Assembly: GCA_914767715.1 (NCBI GenBank)
Contig: OU612072.1
Span: 10,478,001 to 10,542,000, forward strand
Direction: 5' to 3'
Source: Membranipora membranacea
Taxonomy: Eukaryota > Bryozoa > Gymnolaemata > Cheilostomatida > Membraniporidae
DNA length: 64,000 nt
The first letter of the stretch is position 1. Every line of letters starts with the position of its first letter. Positions 62,223 to 64,000 of the stretch are shown one piece after another. A model generated the notes under the pieces. The model saw only the letters and a list, made by a program, of their open reading frames with translations, ran no database searches and was not told the DNA's origin. Both the position numbers and the translations under genes were made by a program.

Positions 62223-62500
62223 GAGCGTATTACTATTTTGGAGCGTACTACGACTTACTGTTTTGAAGTTGACCTATTCGGAGATTTTGCACAGGAAACT
62301 TTGACGGTATGATAGAGCATGGTTTATTTTTTACAATGACTGTTTAAACTTATTTCCACCATTTAATCAAAATAAAGTCTTATTTTAATGTCGAAAGGCA
62401 TCTCAACTATGAGTCATTAGTAAATTGAACTAATATCTGCTTGTAACAAAATTCTAAAGAACAATGTTGTGGATAAATTTGATTAGGTAAACAAAACACT

Positions 62501-62554
62501 TTTTGTATGGAGTTGCCTTCTTCCTCAACAGGAAGAAGTTAACTCCATACAAAA
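62501..62554. repeat. Hairpin
   Basis: Arms TTTTGTATGGAGTT...TTCTTCCT and the complement, separated by a 5-base loop, with one short mismatch bulge. Confidence 0.75.
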
Positions 62555-64000
62555 TAAACATGAGCAAAATGAATGAAATAGTGGTGTCTGTTCTGCTCGG
62601 GTATTCGGCCCCAAGTGGGTCGAATCTGCGACAGAATTCTGGTGCCCTGAGTGATTTGGACTTACGACCTTCGAGCTTTGAGACTGATTTGCGTTCATGT
62701 GGCGTTATCGTCATTATATCCACTTTATTTAGCATCAATCTAGAGTAATATCCACGTGAGTACAGATAGTAGTATTATTATTGGTCTCAGTATTAATCCA
62801 GTGAGACAATAGCTGTAGTTCGAATACTACAGTTAGATATCGTTTAAGTTGTCTCTATCCAAATTCTTATAATGATGAGTTGGGAGAATCACTTCCTCTC
62901 CTCACGTTATACTGCTAGCGTGATGTTTATAATTCTTGACAGCCAGACGAGTAATTCATTTCCTGTGGCTGTAATTATAGAAATTATTTAGGAGTTAATA
63001 ATGCAGTAGCACACTCACATTTTGTATCAGCTAGGTATTTTATTTATAGGACATAAACATTGTTATTCAATTTTATAGACATAACTGTTACTGGATAGGA
63101 TTATTGTCCAAACTTACGACCATAGAGCAAACTTCCCGAGCCGACGACGTATTTCACTAAACAGTGAATTATCACCAAAGCAAACGTCAGTTGACAAAAA
63201 CCTCCTTTACCTTACAAATCACCGGGTTAAGCCTTAAAAAATTATTAGGAGCGAAAATTTAGTTTTAGGAAACGAAATTAACACCACAGACAACGGAAAT
63301 CATGGAAAAATTTGAATTGTTGGAACAGAAATTGTGAATTAAATGTTATCATGGAAAAATGCTTAGACAATTTATCATTTTAATAATTTAAATTCTGGAA
63401 ATTTATTATAGCGGACAAAATTATTATTATGAAGGAAAAAATTAGAGGAAAAAATTGGTGGACAAATTGGAGCAAAAATGATGGAAAATTGAAACCGGGG
63501 AGCTCCAGCGGCTACTAATCACTCCACTTGTATGGGATGGGCCCATAGGACTGTTATCAGGGGCGACAGATTAACCAATCTAAGATAAGCGTAAATAATA
63601 AGGGTTAAGATCATTCCTTCATTAGAGATTGCCTAATTCTAGTTTAATCTGACGACTAGTCTGACTCTGTACATTTGGGGGGATTGATTGTCCGTATGTT
63701 ATACAAACAGGATATAAAGGAGGAATAAAGAGGATATTTATGTTATTAAATTATTATAAACAAAAAATTCAAAATTTGGCCGAAAATCAAGCATTTCCGA
63801 TCCTTTGATTACCGGATTAAAACATGGAAAAGGCCAGAGCCATCATTGTACTCAGACGGGTCGCCAGCAGGCAGTGGAGAGAACCATGCCGTTTTTCTTG
63901 AGAGTCTGCTTGTTGGCGACAAATGCCTTCGGTGTGGGGACAACGGCGGATCTGGTCGTTTTCGAGACATTTAAGAGGGGCTGCCAACCGTTTATAAGGC
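62555..64000. other. Unassigned end of window
   Basis: AT-rich with no recognised domain. From about 63826 it becomes GC-richer. A plus-strand frame from ATG 63886 is open to the window edge (hydrophobic start, 38 codons), and a minus-strand frame is open too, so a gene may continue beyond 64000. Neither can be identified. Confidence 0.25.

Noticed and set aside
62600-62840. tRNA T-arm-like sequences (GGGTCGAATC, GTTCGAATAC)
   Set aside because: Only the B-box-like part is present; D arm and acceptor stems are absent.

Overview
This window is animal (metazoan) nuclear DNA. The genes are split by GT-AG introns, the sequence is AT-rich, and it is crowded with transposable elements of many classes. 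The one clearly orthologous gene is a RIM-binding protein (RIMBP)-like gene with two SH3 domains, a metazoan family. I lean towards a sponge or another early-branching invertebrate, but nothing here proves the species.

Layout. 0.25-0.52 kb: last exon of a HECT-type ubiquitin ligase. 1.2-2.1 kb (minus): a broken integrase-core transposase. 3.7-8.3 kb: three small non-autonomous DNA transposons with clear terminal inverted repeats (TIRs) and target-site duplications (TSDs), two of which carry tRNA-like sequences, then a diverged minisatellite. 8.35-14.96 kb: a 6.6 kb foldback element whose two arms are opposed tandem arrays of a 353-bp unit. It is flanked by CCGT, the target known for Ginger1 transposons.

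15.9-54.4 kb is the biological centre of the window. It is a tandem cluster of three paralogous genes (A 15.87-19.78, B 28.35-37.85, C 50.8-54.4 kb), all on the plus strand. Each encodes a predicted type II membrane protein: a short cytosolic tail with a YxxV tyrosine motif, one membrane span, a heptad-like NQS/NQT-rich stalk built from symmetric phase 1-1 exons, a small CxxC...PC motif, and a C-terminal CUB domain. B is intact (394 aa). A is intact except for one nonsense codon in its first exon, which a downstream in-frame ATG could bypass. C is a decayed pseudogene. The architecture resembles class A scavenger receptors with CUB replacing the head domain; a recognition or adhesion receptor role is inference.

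The flanks of the three genes are duplicated too, so each copy supplies an 'empty site' for insertions in another. This fixes the borders of a 3.4 kb TIR element (24108-27483, 8-bp TSD), a 4.6 kb TIR element (38148-42716), a 4.0 kb TA-flanked TIR element (45087-49122), a 599-bp tRNA-derived composite (44102-44700, 13-bp TSD), two LINE copies inside introns of gene B, and a BED-finger transposase relic near 23 kb.

54.7-56.5 kb: the 3' exons of the RIMBP-like gene. 56.5-60.6 kb: non-coding DNA with imperfect tandem duplications. 60.6-62.2 kb: a near-identical 801-bp tandem duplication, each unit holding five 87-bp repeats and a TATA-like promoter motif. The last 1.7 kb is unassigned.
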